From the NCBI RefSeq assembly GCF_013370205.1, contig NZ_JABWGV010000002.1:186001-250000 (forward strand): a stretch of 64,000 nucleotides of DNA, in the 5' to 3' direction. The translations under genes were made by a program, and so were the position numbers. Positions 53,610 through 62,720 of this stretch are shown here, piece after piece; position 1 is the first letter of the stretch, and each line of letters begins with the position of its first letter. The notes below the pieces were generated by a model. That model saw only the letters and a program-made list of their open reading frames with translations. It was not told where the DNA came from and made no database searches. The DNA comes from Qipengyuania atrilutea. Lineage in GTDB: Bacteria; Pseudomonadota; Alphaproteobacteria; Sphingomonadales; Sphingomonadaceae.

Positions 53610-54350
53610 ATGGACGACGGCTATGACAGCCTGAGCGAGAAGGAGCGCGAAACGCTGCGCCTGCTGCTTCACGGCCATGACGCGAAATCCATGGCCGGCA
53701 CGCTCGGCCTGTCGGTGCATACGGTGAACGAACGGCTGCGCAACGCGCGGCGCAAGCTCCATGTGACCAGCAGCAAGGAAGCTGCACGCCTCTTGTTCGA
53801 ACGCGAAAGCGATGCCCCCCATTTCCTTGGGCACAAGACTTTGGGGGATGCGGACGAAGGGGAAGGCGCGCCAGATGACAAGCAGTCGCAAGACGATGGA
53901 AAGGCGCGGATCCCCCGCGCTTACATCCTTGCAGGAGTGCTCATCATGTCCCTTTTCTTTGCAACCCTTGCTCTCGGGTTACTGCCCGGCTCGGCGGACG
54001 AACCCACTGCTTCGAGCCAGACACAGGACGCCGAAGTGCTGGCGGCCGCGCGCAGGTTCGTGGAACTGGTCGACGCCGGTGACTGGGAAGCGAGTTACGA
54101 GCGGACCGCCGCGTCCTTTCGCGAAGCCAACACGCTCGCCATCTGGTCCCAGGTTTCCGAGGACGTGCGCCCGCCGCTCGGAAAGGTGCTTTCGCGAAAG
54201 GTAACAAGCGTCGAGGACTTGCCGACCCCGCAGAATTACTACGCGGTAAAGTTCGCCACCGACTTTGCCGAAAAGGCAGGCGCGACCGAAACAGTGACGC
54301 TTGCACGCGAAGACGGCGCATGGCGCGTGGTCGGTATATTCATCGAGTAA
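53610..54350 (+). CDS. LuxR-type HTH protein with transmembrane helix and DUF4019-like domain
   Basis: A 246-aa protein. The N-terminal 65 residues form a LuxR-type HTH (LSEKERETLRLLLHGHDAK, SMAGTLGLSVHTVNERLRNA). After an acidic linker (GDADEGEGAPDDKQSQDDG shortened) comes one membrane helix (about 100-124, RAYILAGVLIMSLFFATLAL). The C-terminal 110 residues (AARRFVELVDAGDWEASY, VSEDVRPPLGKVLSRKVTS) resemble DUF4019 periplasmic domains. The DNA-binding domain is thus tethered to the inner membrane and may sense the periplasm directly. ATG 53610 is preferred over 53589 from the HTH start. Confidence 0.85.
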   Translation: MDDGYDSLSEKERETLRLLLHGHDAKSMAGTLGLSVHTVNERLRNARRKLHVTSSKEAARLLFERESDAPHFLGHKTLGDADEGEGAPDDKQSQDDGKARIPRAYILAGVLIMSLFFATLALGLLPGSADEPTASSQTQDAEVLAAARRFVELVDAGDWEASYERTAASFREANTLAIWSQVSEDVRPPLGKVLSRKVTSVEDLPTPQNYYAVKFATDFAEKAGATETVTLAREDGAWRVVGIFIE

Positions 54351-54360
54351 GCTTGGTCGG

Positions 54361-54392
54361 TCGGAGCGGCAGGCGAATTGCTGCCGCTCCGA
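54361..54392. terminator. Bidirectional terminator between converging genes
   Basis: TCGGAGCGGCAG (54361-54372) pairs with CTGCCGCTCCGA (54381-54392), a 12-bp perfect stem with an 8-nt loop. It lies between the stop codons of the LuxR-HTH gene and phaB. No strong T-run; the stem itself is long. Confidence 0.75.
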
Positions 54393-54398
54393 ACCTGC

Positions 54399-55121
54399 TC
54401 AATACATGTGCTGGCCGCCGTTGATGCTCATGGTGGAGCCGGTGACGAAGCCTGCGTCCTCGCTGCACAGGAACGCCACGCCGCGGGCGATCTCCTCGGC
54501 CTGGCCGAGCCGCCCGACCGGAATTTTCGCGACGATCTTCTCCAGCACCGGCTCGGGAACCGCAGCCACCATGTCGGTGTCGATATAGCCGGGCGCGATC
54601 GCGTTCACGGTGATGCCGCTGCGCGCGCCTTCCTGCGCCAGAGCCTTGGTGAACCCGTGAATGCCGGACTTGGCGGCGGCGTAGTTGACCTGGCCGTACT
54701 GTCCCGCCTGCCCGTTGATCGAGCCGATGTTGACGATCCGGCCCCATTTGCGCTCGCGCATGCCAGGGAAAGTAGCTTTCGCCATGTTGAAGCACCCGCC
54801 GAGGTTGATGCGCATCACCTCGTTCCAGTCATCGAAGCTCATCTTGTGGAGCACGCCGTCGCGGGTGATGCCGGCGTTGTTGACCACGACTTCGATCGGG
54901 CCGACTTCGCTTTCCACCTTGGCGCAGCCGTCGAGGCAGGCCTCGTGGTCGCCCACGTCCCACTTGTAGACTGCAATTCCGGTCTCGTCGCTGAAGGCTT
55001 TTGCCGCGTCGTCGTTACCGCCGTAATTGGCGACGACCGTGAAGCCGTCGTCCTTCAGACGCCGACAAATTGCGCGTCCGATACCGCGGGTTCCACCGGT
55101 GACGACTGCTACGCGTGACAT
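54399..55121 (-). CDS. phaB: Acetoacetyl-CoA reductase (PHB biosynthesis)
   Basis: A 240-aa NADPH-dependent short-chain dehydrogenase. Cofactor motif VVTGGTRGIGRAICRRL. Catalytic Ser-Tyr-Lys in NIGSINGQAGQYGQVNYAAAKSG. The QAGQYGQVNYAAAKSGIHGFTKALA context and length fit PhaB, which makes 3-hydroxybutyryl-CoA for polyhydroxybutyrate. FabG-like activity cannot be excluded. phaA and phaC are not in the window. Start ATG 55121 (MSRVAVV). Confidence 0.9.
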   Translation of the reverse strand: MSRVAVVTGGTRGIGRAICRRLKDDGFTVVANYGGNDDAAKAFSDETGIAVYKWDVGDHEACLDGCAKVESEVGPIEVVVNNAGITRDGVLHKMSFDDWNEVMRINLGGCFNMAKATFPGMRERKWGRIVNIGSINGQAGQYGQVNYAAAKSGIHGFTKALAQEGARSGITVNAIAPGYIDTDMVAAVPEPVLEKIVAKIPVGRLGQAEEIARGVAFLCSEDAGFVTGSTMSINGGQHMY

Positions 55122-55229
55122 AAACCTCTCCTGCAAGTTTGCGTTACGGCATCCTTAACCGAAGAGGCCGGGGCAACAAGAGGGTATGGCGCTAAGTCCG
55201 CGGAATTGCTGCGTTTGCGAAGGGATCGG

Positions 55230-55250
55230 GAGCGGTCTGACCGCCCGCTC
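55230..55250 (-). other. Stem-loop after the OM-like hypothetical gene
   Basis: GAGCGG (55230-55235) with CCGCTC (55245-55250), and an alternative GCGGT/ACCGC inside, directly after the stop at 55254. Probably a 3' stabiliser or weak terminator; no T-run. Confidence 0.4.
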
Positions 55251-55253
55251 GGA

Positions 55254-56054
55254 TCAGAAGCGGAACTGGGTTCCGACGTAGACGGCCTGGCTGTCCTGCT
55301 CTTCCGTCGTGAGCGGCGCGATCCGGTCGCGGTCCTGAGAGTAGCGGACTCCTGCCGTCACATCGAGGTTCTTCAGCACGCGGTAGGAACCAGAAACCTC
55401 GACGATCTGTTCTGCACCGAGGTCGAAGGACGAGGCAGTACGCCCGACGCTGCCGCGATCTCCGTCGCTCTCGACCGCCACACGGCTGGAGAAGCGGCTC
55501 GGCTTTTCGGCTGCAACGCCGCGGTCGGGGCGGAAGTCGGCCAGATCGGCCATCGGCACGTTACGCACGGCGGAGGAGGTCGTGACCTTCTTCTCGACCG
55601 GCTTGGCAAAGCTTTGGTAGCCGCGCGCGATACCGAGATTGTAGGGGGTCGGGGCGATGGCGACCGTACGCGCGCTACGGCTTTCGCCGCCGACTGCATC
55701 GACCGTGCGGCGTACCGAGATGGCACGGGCTGCTGCATCGTCGACGCGGACGGCAACCGTCACGTCGCGCGGGTTGCGCTTGCCGAGATCGGCGGGCGTG
55801 AAGCGCATGCCGTTTACGCCGAGAGAGGCGGCAACCTCGCGCGCCAACGCCGGGTCGACATTGGCGGGTGTGAAAGCGAAACGCTGCTGTTCTACGTTCG
55901 GGAGAAGGCTCGGCGCATCCGCGGCCGGCAGCGCGAAGCTTGCCCCGGCGGGCAGTGCAACGCACGCAGCCGCGAGCAATGCCGGAAGCATCCTGCCCTT
56001 GGTCAGCGATTTGCGAGTAACTGCCACTTCGCCTGCGTCCCTTAACCTACCCAT
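55254..56054 (-). CDS. Exported outer-membrane-like hypothetical protein
   Basis: A 266-aa protein with an N-terminal signal-like segment (MLPALLAAACVALPAGASFA, beginning about residue 21). The rest is beta-rich and alternates basic and Gly/Ser/Ala. It ends SQAVYVGTQFRF, and the terminal Phe with alternating strand pattern is typical of proteins inserted by Bam. GVRYSQDRDRI and RVLKNLDVTAG look like beta strands of a small barrel. I do not recognise a family and assign no function. Divergent from the DUF3576 gene across 362 nt. Confidence 0.72.
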   Translation of the reverse strand: MGRLRDAGEVAVTRKSLTKGRMLPALLAAACVALPAGASFALPAADAPSLLPNVEQQRFAFTPANVDPALAREVAASLGVNGMRFTPADLGKRNPRDVTVAVRVDDAAARAISVRRTVDAVGGESRSARTVAIAPTPYNLGIARGYQSFAKPVEKKVTTSSAVRNVPMADLADFRPDRGVAAEKPSRFSSRVAVESDGDRGSVGRTASSFDLGAEQIVEVSGSYRVLKNLDVTAGVRYSQDRDRIAPLTTEEQDSQAVYVGTQFRF

Positions 56055-56416
56055 GTAAGAGACCACCGGAGCGCTTAACGGTTCCTGACCGTTTCTGCTC
56101 GCCTGGCCTCCTCGATTATACGACTCGCCGGAAACGCGCCGCTTACCATGCACGTAGAATGTGACCGCTCCCATTGCGAGTCCGCAATGGCGGCGAAGAG
56201 CACGCGCGCTTCGATGTGTGACATCGTTTCAACAAAATCTTAAACTGTCGGCATCCCTACGGCGTCTTCGCTTGAAGCCCGTTCGCAGGCGCCGTCAATT
56301 AAGCGCCGGTTCACGGCCCGATGTCACAGCGTCCGAGAACGCCTTGCCCGCTGCCGCGCGCACGGATAGAGGCACACGACACGCGAAACACTGCCCGAAG
56401 GACTTTGCCAGCTATC
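56055..56416. other. 362-nt intergenic region, divergent promoters, one perfect hairpin
   Basis: Between the OM-like gene (minus) and the DUF3576 gene (plus). It holds one striking stem, CCATTGCG (56171-56178) with CGCAATGG (56183-56190), loop AGTC, and an AACGG/CCGTT hairpin near 56079. I see no ORF longer than 40 codons with a plausible ribosome-binding site and no tRNA. Promoters for both flanking genes are expected here but no clean -35/-10 pair stands out. Confidence 0.45.
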
Positions 56417-56869
56417 ATGCGCAATCTCGACCGTACCGCCCGCTCCGCCGCGACCCTCGTGCTTGGCGGCATCGCCGTGCTCGGCCTCAGCGCCTGCGGC
56501 AGCAAGGAAGCGCCGCGGGCGGACCTCGCCGCAGCGCAGGTCACCTCCATCGGAGTGAATAGCTACCTGTGGCGCGCGGCGCTCGAAACGGTGGGCTTTG
56601 CGCCGCTGCTTCAGGCGGACAGTGCAGGCGGCGTGATCGTGACCGACTGGTACGCCAATCCGCAAAATCCGGGCGAGCGGGTCAAGATGACCGTCACCAT
56701 CCTCGATTCCGATCTGCGTGCCGATGCGCTGCGCGTTGCGGCGAGCCGGCAGGTCAACCAGGGCGGCAACTGGGTCGATGCTCCGGTACAGGCTGCGACC
56801 GTGCAGAAGCTGGAAGCGATCATCCTGACGAAGGCGCGCGACCTGCGCCGCCAGGCCGTCGCTTCCTGA
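56417..56869 (+). CDS. DUF3576 lipoprotein
   Basis: A 150-aa lipoprotein with signal MRNLDRTARSAATLVLGG and lipobox LSAC near residue 25. The mature region has SIGVNSYLWRAALETVGFAP and VIVTDWYANPQNPGERVKM, which are DUF3576 family blocks, with KLEAIILTKARDLRR at the end. Function unknown; placed next to leuS-lptE in many alphaproteobacteria, suggesting an envelope role. ATG 56417 is preferred over 56321 because the upstream part is not signal-like. Confidence 0.9.
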   Translation: MRNLDRTARSAATLVLGGIAVLGLSACGSKEAPRADLAAAQVTSIGVNSYLWRAALETVGFAPLLQADSAGGVIVTDWYANPQNPGERVKMTVTILDSDLRADALRVAASRQVNQGGNWVDAPVQAATVQKLEAIILTKARDLRRQAVAS

Positions 56870-56944
56870 CCCTCTACGCCTGAAACGCGCCTGACACGCG
56901 TTTTCGAGGTGGAAGCGCGCGGATAGCTTGCTAACAGGCGCGCC

Positions 56945-59464
56945 ATGAACAAACCGGGCAATACCGACACGCGCTTCGACCCTTCGGCCGCCGATGCAAA
57001 ATGGCAGGCGCGCTGGGACGCGGCGAACACTTTCGCGGCGGACAGCGATTCGCCGAAACCCAAAAGCTACGTGCTGGAGATGTTCCCCTACCCCTCGGGG
57101 CGCATCCACATGGGCCATGTGCGCAATTACACGATGGGCGACGTCCTCGCGCGCTACAAGCGGATGCGGGGCCACGAGGTGCTGCACCCGATGGGCTGGG
57201 ACGCGTTCGGGATGCCCGCGGAAAACGCCGCAATGGAAAAGGGTGTGCATCCGGGCGGCTGGACCCGCGACAATATCGAGACCATGAAGGGCCAGCTGAA
57301 GCAGCTCGGCTTCGCGCTCGACTGGACTCGCGAGTTCGCGACCTGTGAACCGGATTACTACGGGCACGAACAGGCGCTGTTCCTCGACCTGTACGAAGCG
57401 GGCCTCGTCTACCGCAAGGAAAGCGAGGTCAACTGGGACCCGGTCGACATGACCGTGCTCGCCAACGAGCAGGTGATCGACGGTAAGGGTTGGCGCAGCG
57501 GCGCCGAGGTCGAGAAGCGCAAGCTCAACCAGTGGTTCCTGAAGATCACCGATTTCGCCGAAGAACTGCTCGAAGGGCTCGGCACGCTCGACGGCTGGCC
57601 CGACAAGGTGCGGCTGATGCAGGAAAACTGGATCGGCAAATCGAAGGGGCTGCAGTTCGCCTTCGACCTTTCGAACGGCGAGAAGCTGCCGGTCTACACC
57701 ACGCGCCCCGACACGATCTTCGGCGCAAGTTTCGTGGCGGTCGCCGCCGACCATCCGGTCGCGCAGGCGCTCGACAGCGAGGAAGCGCGCGAGTTCATCG
57801 CGCTGTGCAAGCGCGGCGGAACGACTGCGGCGGAACTGGAAACGGCGGAGAAGCTCGGCTTCGATACCGGCCTTACCGCACGGCACCCGTTCACCGGCGC
57901 GGACCTGCCCGTCTACATCGCGAACTTCGTGCTGATGGATTACGGCACGGGCGCGATCATATCGGTGCCGGGTCACGACCAGCGCGACTTCGAATTCGCA
58001 ACCAAATACGGCCTGCCGATCCCGCGCGTTGTCGCGGCCAGCGCAGACGAGGCGGATAAGCCCTTTACCGGCGAGGCGGAAGCGGGCGAGGGCGTGCTCG
58101 TGAATTCGGACTTTCTCGACGGCATGGACGTCGAGGATGCGAAGCGCGAAGTGATCTCGCGGATCGAGGCAATGGGTGCCGGTCAGGGTCAGACCGTCTG
58201 GCGGCTGCGCGACTGGGGCGTTTCGCGCCAACGCTATTGGGGCACGCCGATCCCCTTCATCCACTGCGAAAAATGCGGCGTCGTGCCGGTTCCGAAAGAG
58301 CAGCTGCCCGTCACGCTGCCCGAGGACGTGGACTTCCAAACACCGGGCAATCCGCTGGAGCGGCACGCGAGCTGGAAGCATACGACTTGCCCCGAATGCA
58401 GCGGCGAAGCGGTGCGCGAAACCGATACGCTCGATACTTTCGTCAATTCGAGCTGGTATTTCCTGCGTTTTGCAAGCCAGCCTGCGGACAAGCCGTTCGA
58501 CCGGGAAGAAGTCGCGAAGTGGCTCCCGGTCGAGCAATATATCGGCGGCATCGAGCACGCGATCCTGCATCTTCTCTACGCTCGGTTCTGGACGCACGCG
58601 CTCAGCGCTATCGGCAAGCTCGACTTCGCCGAGCCGTTTGCTTCGCTCTTCACACAAGGGATGGTGACGCACGAGACGTACCAGCTCGGCGACGGCAGCT
58701 GGCTCTCGCCGGGCGAGGTCCGCAAGGACGGAGCCGACTGGATACGGATCGAGGACGGGGCGCCGGTCACGACCGGCCGCGTCGTCAAGATGTCGAAGTC
58801 GAAAAAGAACGTCGTCGATCCCGACGCTATCATCGGGCAGTACGGCGCGGATGCGGTCCGCTGGTTCATGCTGTCCGACAGCCCGCCCGAGCGCGACCTG
58901 CCGTGGTCCGAAGCAGGCATCGAAGGCTGCCACCGCTTCGTGCAGCGCCTGTGGCGGCTGTTCGCCCAGAGCGACGCGAATGCTAGCGGCGAGGATAAGC
59001 CACTCGCGCGCAAGACCCACCAGACCATCGCCGCAGTTGCGGAGGATATCGAGGCGCTGTCGTTCAACAAGGCGGTCGCGCGCATCTACGAACTGACCGG
59101 CATGGCGGAGAAAGCCGCTCCATCGGCCAGCCGCAACGATGCGATCGATGCGCTGCTGCTCCTGTCCTCGCCGATGATGCCGCATCTTGCGGAAGAGGCA
59201 TGGTCGCTGGCCGGGCACGATACGCTGATTGCGGATGCCAACTGGCCGGAAGTGGACCCGGCGCTGCTCGTCGAGGACGAGGTCACCATCGCCGTGCAGC
59301 ACAAGGGCAAGCTGCGCGACACGCTGACCGCGCCGAAGGGCGCATCGAAGGAAGACCTCGAAGCGCTTGCGCTGGCTTCGGAGAAGGTGCAGCGTTCGCT
59401 TGATGGAGCGGACATTCGCAAGATCATCGTCGTGCCCGACCGGCTGGTGAATATCGTCACGTGA
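56945..59464 (+). CDS. leuS: Leucyl-tRNA synthetase
   Basis: A 839-aa class I synthetase. The HIGH motif is in [19 protein letters not shown], and KMSKSKKN is near 620. The editing domain has [20 protein letters not shown] with the Thr-rich region, and [17 protein letters not shown] and [13 protein letters not shown] are conserved. Start ATG 56945. The leuS stop shares a base with the lptE start. Confidence 0.98.
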   Translation: MNKPGNTDTRFDPSAADAKWQARWDAANTFAADSDSPKPKSYVLEMFPYPSGRIHMGHVRNYTMGDVLARYKRMRGHEVLHPMGWDAFGMPAENAAMEKGVHPGGWTRDNIETMKGQLKQLGFALDWTREFATCEPDYYGHEQALFLDLYEAGLVYRKESEVNWDPVDMTVLANEQVIDGKGWRSGAEVEKRKLNQWFLKITDFAEELLEGLGTLDGWPDKVRLMQENWIGKSKGLQFAFDLSNGEKLPVYTTRPDTIFGASFVAVAADHPVAQALDSEEAREFIALCKRGGTTAAELETAEKLGFDTGLTARHPFTGADLPVYIANFVLMDYGTGAIISVPGHDQRDFEFATKYGLPIPRVVAASADEADKPFTGEAEAGEGVLVNSDFLDGMDVEDAKREVISRIEAMGAGQGQTVWRLRDWGVSRQRYWGTPIPFIHCEKCGVVPVPKEQLPVTLPEDVDFQTPGNPLERHASWKHTTCPECSGEAVRETDTLDTFVNSSWYFLRFASQPADKPFDREEVAKWLPVEQYIGGIEHAILHLLYARFWTHALSAIGKLDFAEPFASLFTQGMVTHETYQLGDGSWLSPGEVRKDGADWIRIEDGAPVTTGRVVKMSKSKKNVVDPDAIIGQYGADAVRWFMLSDSPPERDLPWSEAGIEGCHRFVQRLWRLFAQSDANASGEDKPLARKTHQTIAAVAEDIEALSFNKAVARIYELTGMAEKAAPSASRNDAIDALLLLSSPMMPHLAEEAWSLAGHDTLIADANWPEVDPALLVEDEVTIAVQHKGKLRDTLTAPKGASKEDLEALALASEKVQRSLDGADIRKIIVVPDRLVNIVT

Positions 59465-59970
59465 TGCGCGCCGTTCTCGCTTCCCTCGCGCTCGCCAGCC
59501 TCTCGGCCTGCGGTCTCTCGCCCATGTATGCCGGCGGCGGCGACGGTTATATCGCGCAGGGGCTCGATTCGGTTTACGTTCCGGCCATTCCCGACCGTGC
59601 CGGCTGGCTGATGCGCAATGCGCTCAGCGACCGGCTCGGCGCGGGCGTGGGCGATCCTGCAGCGCGCTACCGCCTCGACGTGCGGCTCGACGACCAGCTC
59701 GAAAGCCTCGCCATCCTCGGCGACGACACGATCAGCCGCGAACGGCGGACTTTGCGCGCACGCTATCAGTTGGTCGACCTTTCGAGCGGAGCGATCCTGC
59801 TCGATGCGACGGCGGGCAGCGATGCCGGTATCGACGTGGTATCCAGCGAATATGCGACTATCGCGGCGGAGCAGCGCGCGCTCGAGAACCTGACCCAGCG
59901 GGTCGCCGACCAGATCGTGACACAGCTCGCACTAACCTTGCGCAGGCAGGCCGCGCGCACGCCGCAATGA
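59464..59970 (+). CDS. lptE: LPS-assembly lipoprotein LptE
   Basis: A 168-aa outer-membrane lipoprotein that plugs LptD and helps move LPS to the cell surface. Signal with lipobox SLSAC near residue 16, then GLSPMYAGG, the family opening. VYVPAIPDRAGWLMRNALSDRL and RYQLVDLSSGAILLDATAGS are LptE-like. ATG 59464 overlaps the leuS TGA; the holA ATG overlaps its TGA. The order leuS-lptE-holA is conserved in bacteria. Confidence 0.95.
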   Translation: MRAVLASLALASLSACGLSPMYAGGGDGYIAQGLDSVYVPAIPDRAGWLMRNALSDRLGAGVGDPAARYRLDVRLDDQLESLAILGDDTISRERRTLRARYQLVDLSSGAILLDATAGSDAGIDVVSSEYATIAAEQRALENLTQRVADQIVTQLALTLRRQAARTPQ

Positions 59971-61007
59971 AGCTGACGCAGCGCGACTTTACCGCGCAGA
60001 TGCACCGGGCGGCGCAGACCTGCCGCATCTTCTTCTTCTGCGGTCCCGACGAAGCGGGCGCTTCGGCGGCGGCGAACGCGCTGATCGAGCAGCTTCCGGA
60101 TGTCGACGAGAAGGTCGAGCTGGCGGGCAGCGATCTCAAGGGCGATGCAGGCCGCCTGGGAGATGAGGCGCGCTCAAGCTCGCTGTTCGGCGGATCGCGG
60201 TTCATTTACGCGCGCGTGGCAGGGGACGAGGCGCACGACGCGCTGCAAACCCTGATCGAGACCGGCGACGCGGGCGGGGGCGAGGCTTGCCCGCTCGTGA
60301 TCGTCGCGACCTCGGCCACCGACAAGTCGCGCACCGCGAAGCTGCTGGAAAAGCGCAAGGACGCGCTCGTGGCGATGTTCTGGCCCCCCGACCTCCGCAG
60401 CGTGACCCAATCGGTGCGGGCGATGGGCGACAGCGCGGGCGTCCGCCTCAACGGCGACCTTGCGGAGCGGATCGCGCGCGGTGCCAATCTCGACGTGCGG
60501 CTCGCGCAGAGCGAAGTGACGAAGCTCGCAACCTATCTCGACGCCTCGCCGCAGTCGCCGGTGGCCGCGAGCGCGGAGGATCTGTTCGAGATCGGCGCGG
60601 TGAGCGAGGAGGAAGGCTTCATGCCGCTCGTCAATGCCGTGTTCTCGGGCGAAGTTACGAAGCTGCCGGCTGAACTCAAACGGATGCGTGAGGTGTCGCT
60701 GAATCCCGTCGGCCTGCTACTCGCCTGCGAGCGACGGGCGGCGCAGCTCGGAATGCTGGCGGGCAAGGTCGGGACTACCGGGGCCATCGCGCAGACGCTG
60801 GAGGCGGAGCAGAAAGCGCGGCGCATCTTCTGGCGCGACCGGCGCGATCTCGAAGACCAGCTCAGACGATGGCGCGGCAAGGAGCTGTCGCAGCTGACCT
60901 CACGGCTGATGGAGATGCACCGCGAACTGCTGACGAACAGCCAGGCGTCGGAACTGCTGCTCGCCCAAGGACTGACGCGGATCGCACGGGCGGCGGCGAA
61001 GCGGTAA
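59967..61007 (+). CDS. holA: DNA polymerase III subunit delta
   Basis: A 346-aa clamp-loader subunit. It has the HolA opening (CRIFFFCGPDEAGASAAANAL) and the LVIVATSATDKSRTAKLLEKRK and FMPLVNAVFSGEV segments. The C-terminal alpha-helical collar ends RRWRGKELSQLTSRLMEMHR. The 4-nt overlap with lptE and the 1-nt gap to the convergent nucleotidyltransferase gene show tight packing. Confidence 0.93.
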   Translation: MKLTQRDFTAQMHRAAQTCRIFFFCGPDEAGASAAANALIEQLPDVDEKVELAGSDLKGDAGRLGDEARSSSLFGGSRFIYARVAGDEAHDALQTLIETGDAGGGEACPLVIVATSATDKSRTAKLLEKRKDALVAMFWPPDLRSVTQSVRAMGDSAGVRLNGDLAERIARGANLDVRLAQSEVTKLATYLDASPQSPVAASAEDLFEIGAVSEEEGFMPLVNAVFSGEVTKLPAELKRMREVSLNPVGLLLACERRAAQLGMLAGKVGTTGAIAQTLEAEQKARRIFWRDRRDLEDQLRRWRGKELSQLTSRLMEMHRELLTNSQASELLLAQGLTRIARAAAKR

Positions 61008-61008
61008 C

Positions 61009-62142
61009 TCAGCTGCCGTCGAGCCAGCCGCGAATGCGTGCCGTCTGCGCTGCGGAGCGACGGGTATCGCGGTTAGCCAAGGCCTTTACGGTCTGCACGA
61101 TGCGGCGCGAGCGGGCCTCGACCCGGCCGGTAACGGCATCGCGCGGATCGTCGGCGAGACGGGCGCGCAATTTGCGCAATACTCCGCCGGTTCCGGCGCG
61201 GCTTAGTCCGGAAAGGAGAGCGATGTCCTTGCGGGCGGCCGGCTCTTGAAGGAGCAGTTCGGACGCTTCTTCGATTACGTTTTCGGAGACCGCGAGCGGG
61301 CAAGCGCACCGCGCGGACACACCCGGAGCGGACCAGCGGTCGGCCAGCCCCATTACGAGCGCGATGGCGCGGTCCGTGCCGCTTTCCTCGGCCGCAGCCC
61401 AGAACTTCGGCCAGTCGAAGCCCGCTACCGCGACGAGATAGGCGACATCGCTGAGGATGAGCGGGCCAAGGTTGAAGGCGTGCGAGGGGCCGGCGTGGAT
61501 CGCCAGATGGGTCAGCATGTCGTGCGGATGCGGATAGTGCACCGGACCAGGGCGAACGGCCCGTTTCCGCAGCCGGTCTTGTGCCAAGGCGAACCCGCTA
61601 TCCCAAGCGCGACCATGCAGTTCGAGCCACACGCCATCGGCATTACGCAGCGGCGGCAGGTGTCGTTCACGCGCGGCGATCTGGTTCAGGAGCGACCGAT
61701 CCGAAAGACCGGCATCCCAGCCCGCAGCTTCCAGCGTTTCGAAAGCGGACAAAGCTTCGTCCGGCTCCACCAGCACGTCGATATCGCGCATCGGCCGCTC
61801 GGCGGCGGCGGGATATGCGTGCCACGCGAGCCAAGCGCCTTTCAGCGCAATCGGCGCGAAACCTGCTGCCTGAAGCGTTTCGCACGCCGACAGAAGCGCT
61901 TGCTGCTGGGCGAGTGCCGTGATCGCCTGAGACCGGTGCGCCTCCTTCCAGCGTTCGCGAAGCGCGCTCGGCACTGCCACACCAAGTTCGCCGCGTTGCA
62001 GCCTTCCGTGCAGATGCGGTCGCAACCGATGCGCTGCCGCCATAGCGTCGATTCGCTGCCAGTCCTCGTCGGAAAGGTCGGGCCGCGCTCCATCCGCGCC
62101 GGGGCCGAGCAGCGATAACAGGGCGAAGCGAAGCCGCTTCAC
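61009..62142 (-). CDS. Nucleotidyltransferase family protein (NTP_transf_5-like)
   Basis: A 377-aa protein. The motif APIALKGAWLAWHAYPAAAERPMRDIDVLV holds the LKG and DIDVLV (DxD) signature of the uncharacterised nucleotidyltransferase family PF14907 (read here in parts). WLELHGRAW continues it, and HDMLTHLAIHAG carries a third conserved patch. Members of this family occur in lasso and other RiPP clusters, where they modify the product. Here it is the last gene after lptC-lptA, 11 nt after lptA, and 60 kb from the putative RiPP locus. Target unknown. Confidence 0.88.
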   Translation of the reverse strand: MKRLRFALLSLLGPGADGARPDLSDEDWQRIDAMAAAHRLRPHLHGRLQRGELGVAVPSALRERWKEAHRSQAITALAQQQALLSACETLQAAGFAPIALKGAWLAWHAYPAAAERPMRDIDVLVEPDEALSAFETLEAAGWDAGLSDRSLLNQIAARERHLPPLRNADGVWLELHGRAWDSGFALAQDRLRKRAVRPGPVHYPHPHDMLTHLAIHAGPSHAFNLGPLILSDVAYLVAVAGFDWPKFWAAAEESGTDRAIALVMGLADRWSAPGVSARCACPLAVSENVIEEASELLLQEPAARKDIALLSGLSRAGTGGVLRKLRARLADDPRDAVTGRVEARSRRIVQTVKALANRDTRRSAAQTARIRGWLDGS

Positions 62143-62153
62143 CGCGGCTCGCC

Positions 62154-62720
62154 TCAGTTCTCGGGAACGGTGAAGGAGCCTGTCACGCGGCCGCTGCCAC
62201 TGCCCTGGCCGGTGGCCGAGGACGAGCCGCTCGCGCTGCCGTCGACCGACGAAACGCCGCTGCGCAGATCGATCGTGAGCCTGCCGCCGCTGATCCGGTC
62301 GCTGCCGCGGTTGAGCTCTACGTCCCCCGACATCGTGATGAGGCGGCGGTTGAAGTCGTAGATTGCATTATTGCCGGATGCCGATTCGTTGCCCCGCGTG
62401 ACGCGCACGCCACCGGTCGCGGTCATGCGCTGAATCTGCAGCGTTCCGCTATCGGTGTAGTCGATGATCGCGCGGGATGCGCGCAGGCGCAGTCCGGCCT
62501 GTGTGATCACGACATTCCCGGCGAGGACGACGCGGTTCTGCCGGTCCTGCAGCTCCGTGCGGTCGGCGGCGAAATCGACCGGCGCGTTGGTGTTGTGGTT
62601 GCCGAGCGCCTGCGCGTTCAGGCGGATGGCGCCCGCAATGGCCACGGCCAGCAGGAACCCGATCGCGAAATAGCGAAACGCACTCCGCTTAAGTTCATTC
62701 ATGCGCGAAACGCTGTTCAT
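62154..62720 (-). CDS. lptA: LPS export periplasmic protein LptA
   Basis: A 188-aa periplasmic OstA-like protein. One N-terminal hydrophobic segment (about 12-33). The OstA repeats contain PVDFAADRTELQDRQNRVVLAGNVV and NAIYDFNRRLITMSGDVELNRG (in parts). It bridges LPS across the periplasm between LptC and LptD. Its ATG overlaps the lptC TGA. The C-terminal 30 residues are Ser/Gly-rich, which may be disordered. Confidence 0.93.
   Translation of the reverse strand: MNSVSRMNELKRSAFRYFAIGFLLAVAIAGAIRLNAQALGNHNTNAPVDFAADRTELQDRQNRVVLAGNVVITQAGLRLRASRAIIDYTDSGTLQIQRMTATGGVRVTRGNESASGNNAIYDFNRRLITMSGDVELNRGSDRISGGRLTIDLRSGVSSVDGSASGSSSATGQGSGSGRVTGSFTVPEN

Noticed and set aside
56324-59302. A 992-codon antisense open frame across leuS
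   Set aside because: It lies opposite a clear leuS and is Arg/His-rich with no family motif. High GC at third positions removes stops in the antisense frame.
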